From Nitrospirota bacterium (GTDB taxonomy: Bacteria; Nitrospirota; Nitrospiria; Nitrospirales; Nitrospiraceae): a DNA stretch of 64,000 nt. The stretch lies in the NCBI GenBank assembly GCA_040757595.1, contig JBFLWP010000009.1:74430-138429 (forward strand). Direction: 5' to 3'. The first letter of the stretch is position 1. The number at the start of each line of letters is the position of its first letter. Below the pieces are notes generated by a model that was not told the DNA's origin, did no database searches, and saw only the letters and a list, made by a program, of their open reading frames with translations. Positions 33,744-42,448 of the stretch are shown piece after piece. A program made the translations under genes and the position numbers.

Positions 33744-35180
33744 ATGAAGACCCTGCTCCTGAACCCGCCCTCGTTCGAGCAATTCGACGGGGGGGCCAGC
33801 GCACGCTACCAGGCGACGCGGGAAGTGCGTTCCTTCTGGTATCCCGTCTGGCTCGCGTACCCGGCCGGCTTGATCAAGGACAGCCGCCTCGTGGACGGGC
33901 CGGCACAGGGGATCACACCCGAGGACACCGTCGCCATCGCGCGCGACTACGAGTTCGTCGTGATCTTCACCAGCACGGCGGGGTTCCGGAGCGACACCCG
34001 CTTGGCCGAAGCGATGAAGGCGGCCAAACCGGACCTGAAAATTGCGTTTGTGGGCCCGCACGTCACGGTCAAGCCGGAGGAGAGCCTAACGGCCTGCCCT
34101 GCGGTGGATTTCGTGGCCCGGCGGGAGTTCGACTATTCGGTCGCCGAGTTCGCCTGGGGCCAGCCGCTGGAGACAATCGCCGGCATCAGCTACCGGAAGG
34201 ACGGGAAGATCGTGCACAACCCGGACCGGCCCGCGATCGAGGATCTGGACGCGCTGCCCTTCGCCGTGGACATCTACAAACGCGACCTGGACCACCGAAA
34301 GTACAACATCCCGTACCTGCTCCACCCCTACGTGTCCTTCTATTCCTCGCGCGGCTGTCCTGCCCTCTGCACCTTCTGCCTGTGGCCGCAGACCATCAGC
34401 GGGCACCCCTGGCGGACCCGCAGCGTGGACAACGTCGTGGCCGAGGTAAAGAAGGCCCTGGCATACTTCCCGGACATCAAGGAGATCTTCTTCGACGACG
34501 ACACGTTCCCCTGGGCCAAGTCCCGGGCGCTGGAGGTCTGCGAGGCCTTCAAGCCGCTGAAGTTCACCTGGTCGTGCAATTCGCGCGTGCACACCGACTA
34601 CGAGACCCTCAAGGCGATGAAGGACGCCGGCTGCCGGCTGCTGGTCGTGGGCTTCGAGTCGGGCGACGACACGATCCTGAACAACATCAAGAAGGGGGCG
34701 ACGACGGCTCAGGCCATCGAGTTCATGAAGAACTGCAAGAGGGCCGGGCTCGTCGTGCACGGAGACTTCCAGATCGGGCTGCCGGGGGAAACCCCCGAGA
34801 CCATCGAGAAGACGATCGAGTTCGCCAAACGGCTGGACCCGGAGACGATCCAGGTCTCGATTTCGCACCCCTACCCGGGCACCGAGTTCGACAGCTACGT
34901 GCGGAAGCACGGGTACATGACCGACGACGAGATGACCGACGAGTGCGGCCACCAGCTGCCCAACATCCACTATCCGGGCCTCGATCGCCGCTACATGGTG
35001 GAGATGGTGGAGCGGTTCTACGAGCGCTATTACTTCCGCCCGAAGGTGATTTTCCGGTTCCTGCGCCGCATGGCCGCCGATTCGTACGAGCGCCGCCGGC
35101 TGCTCTCCGAAGCGCGGGAGTATTTTTCGACGCGAGCCAAGCGGCATCGCTTCGCGCGGACCGAAGAAGTCACCGCCTAA
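33744..35180 (+). CDS. hpnJ: Hopanoid-associated B12-binding radical SAM protein HpnJ
   Basis: The 478-residue protein begins MKTLLLNPPSFEQFDGGASA, and its N-terminal cobalamin-binding-like domain runs to about residue 170. The radical SAM cluster motif is GCPALCTFCLW (CxxxCxxC). From family knowledge HpnJ converts the glucosaminyl head group of bacteriohopanetetrol to the cyclitol ether, after HpnI and HpnK. A TATAGT box at 33677-33682 lies upstream, and GGAGG precedes the ATG. The gene opens the hopanoid side-chain cluster. Confidence 0.88.
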   Translation: MKTLLLNPPSFEQFDGGASARYQATREVRSFWYPVWLAYPAGLIKDSRLVDGPAQGITPEDTVAIARDYEFVVIFTSTAGFRSDTRLAEAMKAAKPDLKIAFVGPHVTVKPEESLTACPAVDFVARREFDYSVAEFAWGQPLETIAGISYRKDGKIVHNPDRPAIEDLDALPFAVDIYKRDLDHRKYNIPYLLHPYVSFYSSRGCPALCTFCLWPQTISGHPWRTRSVDNVVAEVKKALAYFPDIKEIFFDDDTFPWAKSRALEVCEAFKPLKFTWSCNSRVHTDYETLKAMKDAGCRLLVVGFESGDDTILNNIKKGATTAQAIEFMKNCKRAGLVVHGDFQIGLPGETPETIEKTIEFAKRLDPETIQVSISHPYPGTEFDSYVRKHGYMTDDEMTDECGHQLPNIHYPGLDRRYMVEMVERFYERYYFRPKVIFRFLRRMAADSYERRRLLSEAREYFSTRAKRHRFARTEEVTA

Positions 35181-35184
35181 GAAC

Positions 35185-35256
35185 ACAGGCACGAGGCACG
35201 AGCGAGAGGAATTCCTCCCCTGCAAAGTCCCTTGCCCCGTTGCCTCTCGCCCCTAG
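35185..35256. repeat. Unit-built intergenic inverted repeat (GAGGCACGAG type)
   Basis: GGCACGAGGCACGAGCGAGA and GGAATTCC on the left are mirrored by CTTGCCCCGTTGCCTCTCGC on the right. It follows hpnJ directly and separates it from the next membrane-protein gene. Confidence 0.6.
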
Positions 35257-35363
35257 CCGGTAGGCGGCGTGCAGGATTCACCGCGACCGTCCAGGGCCGC
35301 TTCGGCCTCCTCATACAAGGTTCACCAGACCGTTCGGCCTCGTTTCTCGTTTGAGGGAGAGTC

Positions 35364-36212
35364 ATGACGAACAGACGGTCCTTGTCCATCCGATCGAAAG
35401 GTCTTTGGGTTGCCGTGGCCGTTTCCTGGCTGGGGCTGGCTTGGCTGCTCCTGGGGCCCGCGCCGGCCTTCGCCGACGCCGGGCCGCACGAGGCGCACGA
35501 CGCCCATGACGCCGCCGGCCACGGGAGCCAGGCGGACCAGGCGCCGCCAGCCGCCCACGACCACCATGCGGCCGGGGCTCACGAGGAGCCCGTGGACCCC
35601 TCCAAGATCATCGTCCGCGGGGGCATCACGCGGGAGGAGGAGCGGGCCTATTCGCTCTTCATGCACCGCTCCTGCGGCCTGGCCGTGCTCGCGCTCGGAT
35701 TGCTCGTGCTCGCGGACCGGCTGACGCAGCGCCGCTATCCGTTGCTCCGCAAGGGGATGGGGGTGATCTGGTTCCTCATGGGCCTCCACATCTTGTTCAA
35801 CGCGGACCCGACCGATTGGCCGCTGGACGCCACGTTCATGGAGAGCTATAACCGTCCTGGGTCGGGCGAGTGGCTGCAACACAAGCTCCTGTCGCTGGTC
35901 CCGATGGCGGTCGGTCTCTACACGATGCTGGTCGCGCCCAAGCTCAAGGCGAGCCCCTACGCGGGCTATGCCATGGGCGCCGTGCTGGCCGTCGCCGGCG
36001 TGGCGCTCCTGTTCCACGAGCATCAGCACAGCCCCGGCATGGACATGGCGTTGATCGTGAAGCAGCACAACGTCATGGCGCTGACCGCGCTCCTCATCGC
36101 CGCCGGCTGGCTGGCCGACGCCATGGAGCGGCTCGCCTGGAAGCCCAAGCTCTACGTCGTTCCCGTCGGCTTGATCCTGCTCGGCCTGGAGCTGGCCGTG
36201 TACACCGAGTGA
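35364..36212 (+). CDS. Histidine-rich multi-pass membrane protein
   Basis: The 282-residue protein has a signal peptide ending at FADA. A His-rich periplasmic stretch follows (residues about 38-75, with HEAHDAHDAAGHG and HDHHAAGAHEE) and then six hydrophobic helices. The His cluster suggests metal binding, perhaps copper or nickel. It sits between hpnJ and hpnI but has no hopanoid-specific motif, so it may be a guest in the cluster. The start ATG at 35364 gives a complete signal peptide. Confidence 0.65.
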   Translation: MTNRRSLSIRSKGLWVAVAVSWLGLAWLLLGPAPAFADAGPHEAHDAHDAAGHGSQADQAPPAAHDHHAAGAHEEPVDPSKIIVRGGITREEERAYSLFMHRSCGLAVLALGLLVLADRLTQRRYPLLRKGMGVIWFLMGLHILFNADPTDWPLDATFMESYNRPGSGEWLQHKLLSLVPMAVGLYTMLVAPKLKASPYAGYAMGAVLAVAGVALLFHEHQHSPGMDMALIVKQHNVMALTALLIAAGWLADAMERLAWKPKLYVVPVGLILLGLELAVYTE

Positions 36213-36234
36213 TGCGCTGCGCGTAGGAGAACCC

Positions 36235-37404
36235 GTGTCTTCTCTCATGGCCCTGCTGCAGTGGCTTTGCCTGGTCCCCGTGGTCGGGGGGGCCGTCTAC
36301 GGGCTCCTGACCGTCCCGACGGCTCTGCGCTTCCGCCGGAAGGCCATGGCTTCCGCCGCGCCTCCTGCCCGGACTTGGCCGCCGGCGACCGTGCTCAAGC
36401 CGGTCTACGGGCTGGAAAAGAACCTCAGGACCAACCTGCGCAGCTTCTGCCTGCAGGACTACCCGGACTATCAGGTCGTCTTTTCCGCCCAGAGGGACCG
36501 CGATCCGGCCATCCCGCTCCTCTACGAGCTGCAGCGGGAGTTCGGAGCCGGCAGGGTCTCGGTCGTCGTGAAGAGCGTCCAGGCCGGCATGAACGGGAAG
36601 GTCAACAATCTGCTGGGCGGCCTGACCGAAGCCCGCCACGACGTTCTCGTCATCAGCGACAGCGACATCCGGGTCGGGCCCGACTATCTGAAGGCTGTCG
36701 TGGCGCCGCTGGCCGACCCGGCGGTCGGGTGCGTCTGCGCGCCGTTCAAGGCGGTCTGCGCGGACCGCTGGTACGAGAAGCTGGAGCTCCTCAGCATGAA
36801 CGCGGACTTCCTGCCGAGCGTGGTCTTTGCGCTCGCGACCGGAGCCTCGGGCTACAGCAACGGGCAGTCCATCACGATCCGGCGCGAGACCCTCGAGGCG
36901 ATCGGCGGGCTGGAAAGCCTCGGCGACTATCTGGTGGAGGACTACGAGATCGGCCGGCGGATCTGGGAGTCCGGCAAAAAAATGGCCGTGATCCCCTACC
37001 TGCTCGAAGCGACGGTGGATTTGCAGTCCGCCGGCCAGTGGTGGAGCCATCAGGTGTACTGGGATCAGAACACGCGCTTCGCGAGGCCGGGCGGGTTCTT
37101 CGCGACCGTGTTCACCCGATCCGTGCCCTTCGCCCTGCTCTATGCGCTGCTGCGCCTCCTGGACCCGGTCGGCCTCGCGGTTCTGGCCGCCGCCCTGACG
37201 GTGCGGCTCGCGACGGGGGCCCTGGCCCTGGCGGCGTTCGGCGACCGGGAGGGACTGCGCAGCCTGTGGCTGCTGCCCGTGCGCGACGTGCTGGGGCTCG
37301 CGTCCTGGGCGCTGGCGTTCACGCAGCGCACCGTGATCTGGCGCGGGGCGGAGTTCGTGCTGACCCGCAACGGGCGGCTGGTGCCCCGGGAGGCGCGGTC
37401 GTGA
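36235..37404 (+). CDS. hpnI: Hopanoid-associated glycosyltransferase HpnI
   Basis: The 389-residue GT2-type, ceramide-glucosyltransferase-like enzyme has an N-terminal helix, then ATVLKPVYGLEKNLRTNLRS. The donor-binding AGMNGKVNNLLGGL, the metal motif SDSDIRVGPDYL, VEDYEIGRRIW and the acceptor-side QVYWDQNTRF follow. C-terminal membrane helices complete it. HpnI adds an N-acetylglucosamine to bacteriohopanetetrol. GTG 36235 has AGGAG six bases upstream. HpnK, the deacetylase expected to act between HpnI and HpnJ, is absent from this window. Confidence 0.85.
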   Translation: MSSLMALLQWLCLVPVVGGAVYGLLTVPTALRFRRKAMASAAPPARTWPPATVLKPVYGLEKNLRTNLRSFCLQDYPDYQVVFSAQRDRDPAIPLLYELQREFGAGRVSVVVKSVQAGMNGKVNNLLGGLTEARHDVLVISDSDIRVGPDYLKAVVAPLADPAVGCVCAPFKAVCADRWYEKLELLSMNADFLPSVVFALATGASGYSNGQSITIRRETLEAIGGLESLGDYLVEDYEIGRRIWESGKKMAVIPYLLEATVDLQSAGQWWSHQVYWDQNTRFARPGGFFATVFTRSVPFALLYALLRLLDPVGLAVLAAALTVRLATGALALAAFGDREGLRSLWLLPVRDVLGLASWALAFTQRTVIWRGAEFVLTRNGRLVPREARS

Positions 37405-37454
37405 AGACTTTCCTGGAGCTGTTCTGCGGACCAAACGGAACGAGGAGGAAGCTG

Positions 37455-37850
37455 ATGTTTCGCGTCGTTGTGGCTATGATTGTTGCGTCCGCCGCGACCG
37501 CAGCCGGCCAGGTGCTGATCCGCCGCGGGATGCAGGACGTGGGGGCCCTGGAGGCGTACGCGCCCGCGGCTCTGATGTCGTACTTCGGGCAGGCTCTCGC
37601 CAACCCCTACGTGATCCTGGGCACGGTCTTGAACGGGATCTTCTACTTCCTGCTGATCGCCTCGCTCTCCTGGGCGGACGTGACCGTCGCCGTGCCGTTC
37701 ACGGCCATGGAGTACGGGTTCGCCGCGGTGCTGGCGATCACGATCCTGCAGGAGGTCGTTCCGCCGATCCGCTGGGTGGGCATCGTGCTCGTGATCGTCG
37801 GCGTGCTGCTGATCACGATCAGCGGGGAGCCGACCTCCGCGCAGTCGTAG
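37455..37850 (+). CDS. EamA/SMR-type small membrane transporter
   Basis: The 131-residue protein has four hydrophobic helices (VVAMIVASAATAAGQVLI, YVILGTVLNGIFYFLLIASL, VTVAVPFTAMEYGFAAVLAI, IRWVGIVLVIVGVLLITISG). It resembles EmrE/ArnE-type transporters or flippases. GAGGAGG lies six bases before the ATG. In this cluster it could flip a sugar- or polyprenyl-linked intermediate for hopanoid modification, which is inference from context only. A longer in-frame start at 37401 is less likely. Confidence 0.7.
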   Translation: MFRVVVAMIVASAATAAGQVLIRRGMQDVGALEAYAPAALMSYFGQALANPYVILGTVLNGIFYFLLIASLSWADVTVAVPFTAMEYGFAAVLAITILQEVVPPIRWVGIVLVIVGVLLITISGEPTSAQS

Positions 37851-37857
37851 GGCCGCC

Positions 37858-38994
37858 ATGCTGCCGATCAAACCGTTCTACTTCGACGTCACGGAAGCCG
37901 AGATCGCCGAGTTCCAGCAGGAGGCGGCCAAGATCCTGCGTTCCGGCACCCTGATCCTCGGCGATTACACGGCCCGGTTCGAGCGGGCCTTCGCCGAGTA
38001 CGTCGGCACGAAGCACGCGATCGGGGTCAACACGGGCTCGACGGCGCTGGAGATCCTGCTGCGCCTGAAGAAGGTCGAGCAGAAGACGGTGCTGGTCCCG
38101 ACCAACACGAACTTCGCCACCGTGGCCGCCGTCATCCGGGCCGGCGGGGAGGTCCGGTACCTCGACATGGAGAAGCAGACCTTCACCCCCAGCCTGGCCA
38201 TGGTCCGTGAGGCGGTCGAGGGCCGGCGCGCGCGGAAGGGGCCGCCCGTCGCAGGGGTCATGTGGGTGCACATCGGCGGGGTGATCGCGCCGGACTTTCC
38301 GGAGGTCGTGACCTACTGCCGCCGCAAGGGACTCTTCGTCATGGAGGACGCGGCACACGCGCACGGGAGCCGGCTCAAGGGCGTCATGTCCGGCAACCTG
38401 GCGGACGCGGCCGCCTTCTCGTTCTTCCCCACCAAGGTCATGACGACCTTCGAGGGGGGCATGATCACGACGAACAGCGACGAGGAGGACTACCTGGCCC
38501 GGTCGTTCCGGAACCAGGGGAAGCGGGGGATGAACTACGGCGGCCTGCACCATGATTTCGGGAACTCGAGCCGGATCCTGGAGACGAGCGCGGTGCTGGG
38601 CCTGATCCAGCTCCGGAAGCTGCCGGAGATGATCCGGAAGCGCCAACGGGCCTACGACCTCATCACGAAGGAGCTGGACCGGGCCGGGCTCAGCTACGTC
38701 TCCACGAGGCACATGGACGCGGCGAGCCAGTACAAGCTGATCGTCCACGTCCCCGAGGGCCAGCAGACCGAGGCGCTGAAGAAGGCGCTGGCGGGGGACG
38801 GCGTGACGTGCGGCGGCGGGGTCTATGACCTCCCGTGCCACAAGCAGCCGGTGTTCGAAGGCATCTGCGCGGGCGAGGCCTATCCGGGCGCGGACCGCTG
38901 GTGCCCGAACCATCTCTGCCCGCCGCTGACCTCCGGCATGGCGGACGACGAGGCCCGGTACGTCGGCGAAATGCTGGTGAAGCACCTGTCCTGA
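37858..38994 (+). CDS. DegT/DnrJ/EryC1/StrS-family aminotransferase
   Basis: This PLP-dependent sugar aminotransferase of 378 residues begins MLPIKPFYFDVTEAEIAEFQ. It contains GTKHAIGVNTGSTALEILLR, FVMEDAAHAHGSR and the Schiff-base lysine in FSFFPTKVMTTFEGG. Members aminate keto-sugars. It starts eight bases after the SMR gene and precedes an FAD oxidoreductase by eight bases, which argues for one operon. Involvement in making an amino-sugar or aminocyclitol head group is plausible but unproven. Confidence 0.85.
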   Translation: MLPIKPFYFDVTEAEIAEFQQEAAKILRSGTLILGDYTARFERAFAEYVGTKHAIGVNTGSTALEILLRLKKVEQKTVLVPTNTNFATVAAVIRAGGEVRYLDMEKQTFTPSLAMVREAVEGRRARKGPPVAGVMWVHIGGVIAPDFPEVVTYCRRKGLFVMEDAAHAHGSRLKGVMSGNLADAAAFSFFPTKVMTTFEGGMITTNSDEEDYLARSFRNQGKRGMNYGGLHHDFGNSSRILETSAVLGLIQLRKLPEMIRKRQRAYDLITKELDRAGLSYVSTRHMDAASQYKLIVHVPEGQQTEALKKALAGDGVTCGGGVYDLPCHKQPVFEGICAGEAYPGADRWCPNHLCPPLTSGMADDEARYVGEMLVKHLS

Positions 38995-39002
38995 GGAGGC
39001 CC

Positions 39003-40295
39003 ATGGCCGACGGGGAGCGCATACGGGACTTCGCGGTCGTCGGGGGCGGGATCGCCGGGCTGGCGATCGCGGAAATGCTCCAGCGGTCGGGGGCCTCGGT
39101 CATCCTGCTCGAGAAGAACCGGACCCTCTGCTCCGAGGCCTCGGCCGAGCAGCAGGGCTGGTTCCACACCGGCGCCCTTTACACGGCGCTTCCGAGCAAC
39201 TTTTTCTGCCGCACGATGGTCGGGAACCTGGACGACCTCATGGACTACTACAGCGGGTTCCCCGGCATGAACCTGCGGGTGGACAAGCACATCTACACGA
39301 CCGACCGGGACGGCTGGTTCTCCAACCGCACCAACTTCTACGTCTACACGAGCACCGACGGCGTGAGCTGGAAGTGGAAGCTGCCCTGGGCCGTGGCCCT
39401 GTACCGGGCCAAGCGCCGTATGTCCTGGTTCGAGACCCTGGACACGTCGCGGAGCCTGAGCCACCAGATGGGCTTCGGAGCCAAGCCCCTCAAGTACGTC
39501 GTGCACGGCTCGACCCTGGGGGTCAACCTGGAGCACGTGGCCTTCGCGCTCAAGTCCCGCGACCGGGCGATGAACACGCAAAGGATCGCCGAGGACCTCC
39601 TGCGGTCCTTCCTGGCCTGCGGGGGGACGGTCAGGACCCAGGCCAAGGTGCTCAGCCTGGACAGGGGGGCGGTGCTCGCCAAGCTGGAGTCGGGCGAGAT
39701 GCGCATCCCGGCCCGCCATACGATCCTCGCGACCGGCAAGGACACGACGGCCTTCGACGGCACCACGAAGGTCTTCATCAGCCCGCTCTTGGTCGTCTAT
39801 CCCGCGCTCACCGACCTCAACTTCGTGCGGATGTCTCCCCACATGGACCAGACGATCAACCATCTCTGCCACCGGAACGACGGGCTGGAATACTCGCTGA
39901 TCGGGAACGCGGTCTATCACGATTCGCGGCAGGTGGGCCCCGAGGTCCTCGATCGGGTGCGGGCCGGCATGGTGCGCATGGCCCGCAGGGTGTTCGGCGA
40001 CTTCGACGAGAAGGGCGCCGACCTCTTCTTCGGCTACAAAACCGAAGTCTCGTCATCGTCCTTCATCCGGAACTACCTCTACCACATCATCGACCGGGGG
40101 CATTACACGCTCGCGCTCCCGGGCAAGTTCTCCCTCTGCTTCAGCCTGGCCGCGAACGTCTGCCGGCACTTCGGGATCGAACCGGTGAAGGCAATCAGGC
40201 TGGCCGAGCCGCAAGCCGTCGAAGGGCTGATCGAGGAGCCCCTGCACTCCAGGCTCGCGAAGCGCCTCGCCGAAAAGAGCCGGAACCCGTCCTGA
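39003..40295 (+). CDS. FAD-dependent oxidoreductase (DAO-type)
   Basis: This 430-residue protein has the FAD-binding start DFAVVGGGIAGLAIAEML and EKN at the end of the second strand. ATGKDTTAFDG lies in the second nucleotide segment, and the C-terminal FSLCFSLAANVCRHF region is helical. ATG 39003 has GAGG just upstream. It directly follows the aminotransferase and is probably the last gene of the hopanoid-side-chain operon. The substrate, perhaps a hydroxyl to be oxidised before amination, is inferred from context. Confidence 0.75.
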   Translation: MADGERIRDFAVVGGGIAGLAIAEMLQRSGASVILLEKNRTLCSEASAEQQGWFHTGALYTALPSNFFCRTMVGNLDDLMDYYSGFPGMNLRVDKHIYTTDRDGWFSNRTNFYVYTSTDGVSWKWKLPWAVALYRAKRRMSWFETLDTSRSLSHQMGFGAKPLKYVVHGSTLGVNLEHVAFALKSRDRAMNTQRIAEDLLRSFLACGGTVRTQAKVLSLDRGAVLAKLESGEMRIPARHTILATGKDTTAFDGTTKVFISPLLVVYPALTDLNFVRMSPHMDQTINHLCHRNDGLEYSLIGNAVYHDSRQVGPEVLDRVRAGMVRMARRVFGDFDEKGADLFFGYKTEVSSSSFIRNYLYHIIDRGHYTLALPGKFSLCFSLAANVCRHFGIEPVKAIRLAEPQAVEGLIEEPLHSRLAKRLAEKSRNPS

Positions 40296-40396
40296 TCCAT
40301 CTTTTCCCCTCGCTTCAGTCTCGGGGTCAAGGGATAAGGTGAGAGGGCTTCCTGGCTTGACCATGGCGCAGCCTCGGTCTATAAAGAGTCTGGCAT

Positions 40397-41122
40397 ATGG
40401 CAAAGAGGAGTGCAGCCTTCCGCAACGACGATGTGAGAGAAATGCCCTCCTACGGGATCATGGAGGCTGCCCATTACCTGATTATTCCGCCTACCACCAT
40501 CCGCTGCTGGGTCTCCGGTCGGTATTACCCCAGCAAGGCGGGCGGACAATTCTCCAGCCCGGTCATTCGCCTGCCTGATCCGGGAACGAACCTGCTGTCC
40601 TTCATGAACCTGGTCGAAGTCCACGTCCTCGACGCGATTCGTCGGAAGCACAACATCCCTCTCGAAAAGGTCAGGATCGCGGTCCGCTATCTGTCAAAGG
40701 AATTTCCTTCCAGACATCCTCTGGCCGATCAGGAGTTCGAAACTGATGGGCTGGATCTCTTTGTCAAGAAATTCAGCCAGTTGATCAACGTCTCGCAAGC
40801 CGGACAGCTCGCGGTGCGCGAGGTGCTCCAGGCCCATTTGCAGCGGATCGAAAGAGACCAGGCCGGTATCCCGGTGAAACTCTATCCATTCACCAGGAAG
40901 CGAGATCCCCAGGAGTTGAAGGAAGAGCCCAAGGCCGTCGTAATCGATCCACGTGTTTCCTTCGGCCGACCCGTGCTCGCGGGCACGGGCATCCCGACCG
41001 CCGTGATCGCAGAACGCTACAAGGCGGGCGAATCCGTGGACGATTTAGTGGACGATTATGGACGCCGGCGGCTCGAAATCGAAGAAGCCATCAGGTGCGA
41101 ACTCCACCTCGAAGCCGCCTGA
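40397..41122 (+). CDS. DUF433 protein with N-terminal HTH, VapB45-type antitoxin
   Basis: The 241-residue protein has an N-terminal helix-turn-helix-like region (EAAHYLIIPPTTIRCWVSGR). The C-terminal DUF433 domain reads VVIDPRVSFGRPVLAGTGIP, IAERYKAGESVDDLVDDYGR and LEIEEAIRCEL. DUF433 proteins are the antitoxins of VapC45-like PIN toxins, and the following ORF is such a toxin, though broken. The overlap with the toxin start is large (41058-41122). Confidence 0.75.
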   Translation: MAKRSAAFRNDDVREMPSYGIMEAAHYLIIPPTTIRCWVSGRYYPSKAGGQFSSPVIRLPDPGTNLLSFMNLVEVHVLDAIRRKHNIPLEKVRIAVRYLSKEFPSRHPLADQEFETDGLDLFVKKFSQLINVSQAGQLAVREVLQAHLQRIERDQAGIPVKLYPFTRKRDPQELKEEPKAVVIDPRVSFGRPVLAGTGIPTAVIAERYKAGESVDDLVDDYGRRRLEIEEAIRCELHLEAA

Positions 41123-41506
41123 TCCCCCGTCTTTTTCCTCGATCGGTCACTTGGAAAAAAGCGGATCGCCACCGCCCTCCGCCAAGCCGGCGCCACCGTC
41201 CAGGTCCATGACGACCACTTCTCTCCCGATGCGAAGGACGAGGACTGGTTGTCACAGGTTGGACAAAAGGGATGGAGCGTTCTTACCAAAGACCAGCGCA
41301 TCAGGTATCGTCATCTGGAGCGCACGGCCTTGATGAAAGCGAAGGTAGCGGCTTTTATCTTGACCTCCGGTGATCTTCAGGGTGAGGAAATGGCCCAAAT
41401 CTTCGTGAAGGCGCTTCCGGCCATCACACGATTCCTGAAGAAACACGAGAGACCCTTCATCGCCGGAATCACCAGGAGCGGCTCGGTGCGGATGCTTTTT
41501 CGGTAG
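41058..41506 (+). pseudogene. VapC45-like PIN-related toxin, frameshifted at a C tract
   Basis: From ATG 41058 the frame reads MDAGGSKSKKPSGANSTSKP and PDPP, a natural VapC45-type start, then becomes nonsense. The expected continuation (VFFLDRSLGKKRIATALRQA, VHDDHFSPDAKDEDWLSQVG, WSVLTKDQRIRYRH) lies in another frame and ends at TAG 41504-41506. The switch falls at a run of five C at 41124-41128; a sixth C would restore the protein. In its present form the toxin frame has no usable start codon of its own. Confidence 0.75.
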
Positions 41507-41658
41507 GACCGGGCCTGGTCGGTCCGCCTAAGCCTCAAGGTTTCAATTCCCCTCGAAATGCCCGAGGAGGAGGCGCCGGAAGAGGTCATTGAGACTTCGG
41601 CGACTGGCGGTCGTTGCCTTGCGGGCTCGCGAATTTGCCGAGGAAAGCCAATGCTCGG

Positions 41659-42417
41659 CTATCGGCGCGGGCGGATCTGGAGGAAGTCCTGGTGATTCGA
41701 GAAGCGGTAGCGGCCGTCGCCGGTGGCGAAGCGGGTCCGCACGTAGGCCTCCACGTCGGCGCGCAGGGGCGGGTGAGCGAGCGGAGCCAGGTTCAGCATG
41801 AACTCGGCGATCCAGTAGGCCGCATCGAGATCCCGCGTCTCGACGTGAGCCTCGTCCAGGTCGAGCCGGACGTCGTATCGGCTTCCGTGCTTCCGGCGGA
41901 AGGCCTCGCCCAGCCCGGCTAGGTCGTACCGTTGTCCGCCGAACCGCTCCAGCATCGCCATGCAGTCCGTGTCCCGGTTCTGAAGGACCAGGACGACCGT
42001 CCCGTCGGGAGAGAGCCAGGAGGCCAGCCGCTCCAGGCTCGCAAGCCACTGGCTCCGGTCGACGTAATAGAAGGTGTGCGAGCAGAGAACCAGGTCGCCC
42101 GGCTCAAGCGGCGTCGCGGTCTGGATGGGCTGGTTGAGGACCACGGCCTCGGGCAGCCGCTGCCGAAGCTGCTCGCAGAAGAGGGGATTGGGCTCGACCG
42201 CGATGGTCCGCCGGAAGGAGCCGGCGAGCCAGGCGGTCACCTCGCCGCTGCCGGCCCCGGCGTCGACGAAAACGTTCCGGGACGGGAGTCGGTCCAGGAG
42301 TCCCTGGAGCCACCGCCGCGCGTTCCTCTTCTGGTCGGTGTGGTCGAGAAAGACCTGGAAGGCGCGCCGGTACTCGTCACCCTGAGAGTCGAAAATCCGG
42401 ATCGGCTCGCCGCTCAC
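41659..42417 (-). CDS. Class I SAM-dependent methyltransferase
   Basis: The 252-residue protein has motif I as VFVDAGAGSGEVTAWL, the acidic residue ending the second strand (IAVEPNPLFCEQLRQR) and the fourth-strand motif LVLCSHTFYYVDRSQWL. Its substrate is not evident. It is transcribed away from the VapB45-like pair and is followed upstream by envelope genes on the same strand with about 30 bases between. Confidence 0.75.
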   Translation of the reverse strand: MSGEPIRIFDSQGDEYRRAFQVFLDHTDQKRNARRWLQGLLDRLPSRNVFVDAGAGSGEVTAWLAGSFRRTIAVEPNPLFCEQLRQRLPEAVVLNQPIQTATPLEPGDLVLCSHTFYYVDRSQWLASLERLASWLSPDGTVVLVLQNRDTDCMAMLERFGGQRYDLAGLGEAFRRKHGSRYDVRLDLDEAHVETRDLDAAYWIAEFMLNLAPLAHPPLRADVEAYVRTRFATGDGRYRFSNHQDFLQIRPRR

Positions 42418-42448
42418 CGTGTGCCAGGCCTCCCGCCCCCTCGTCCCC

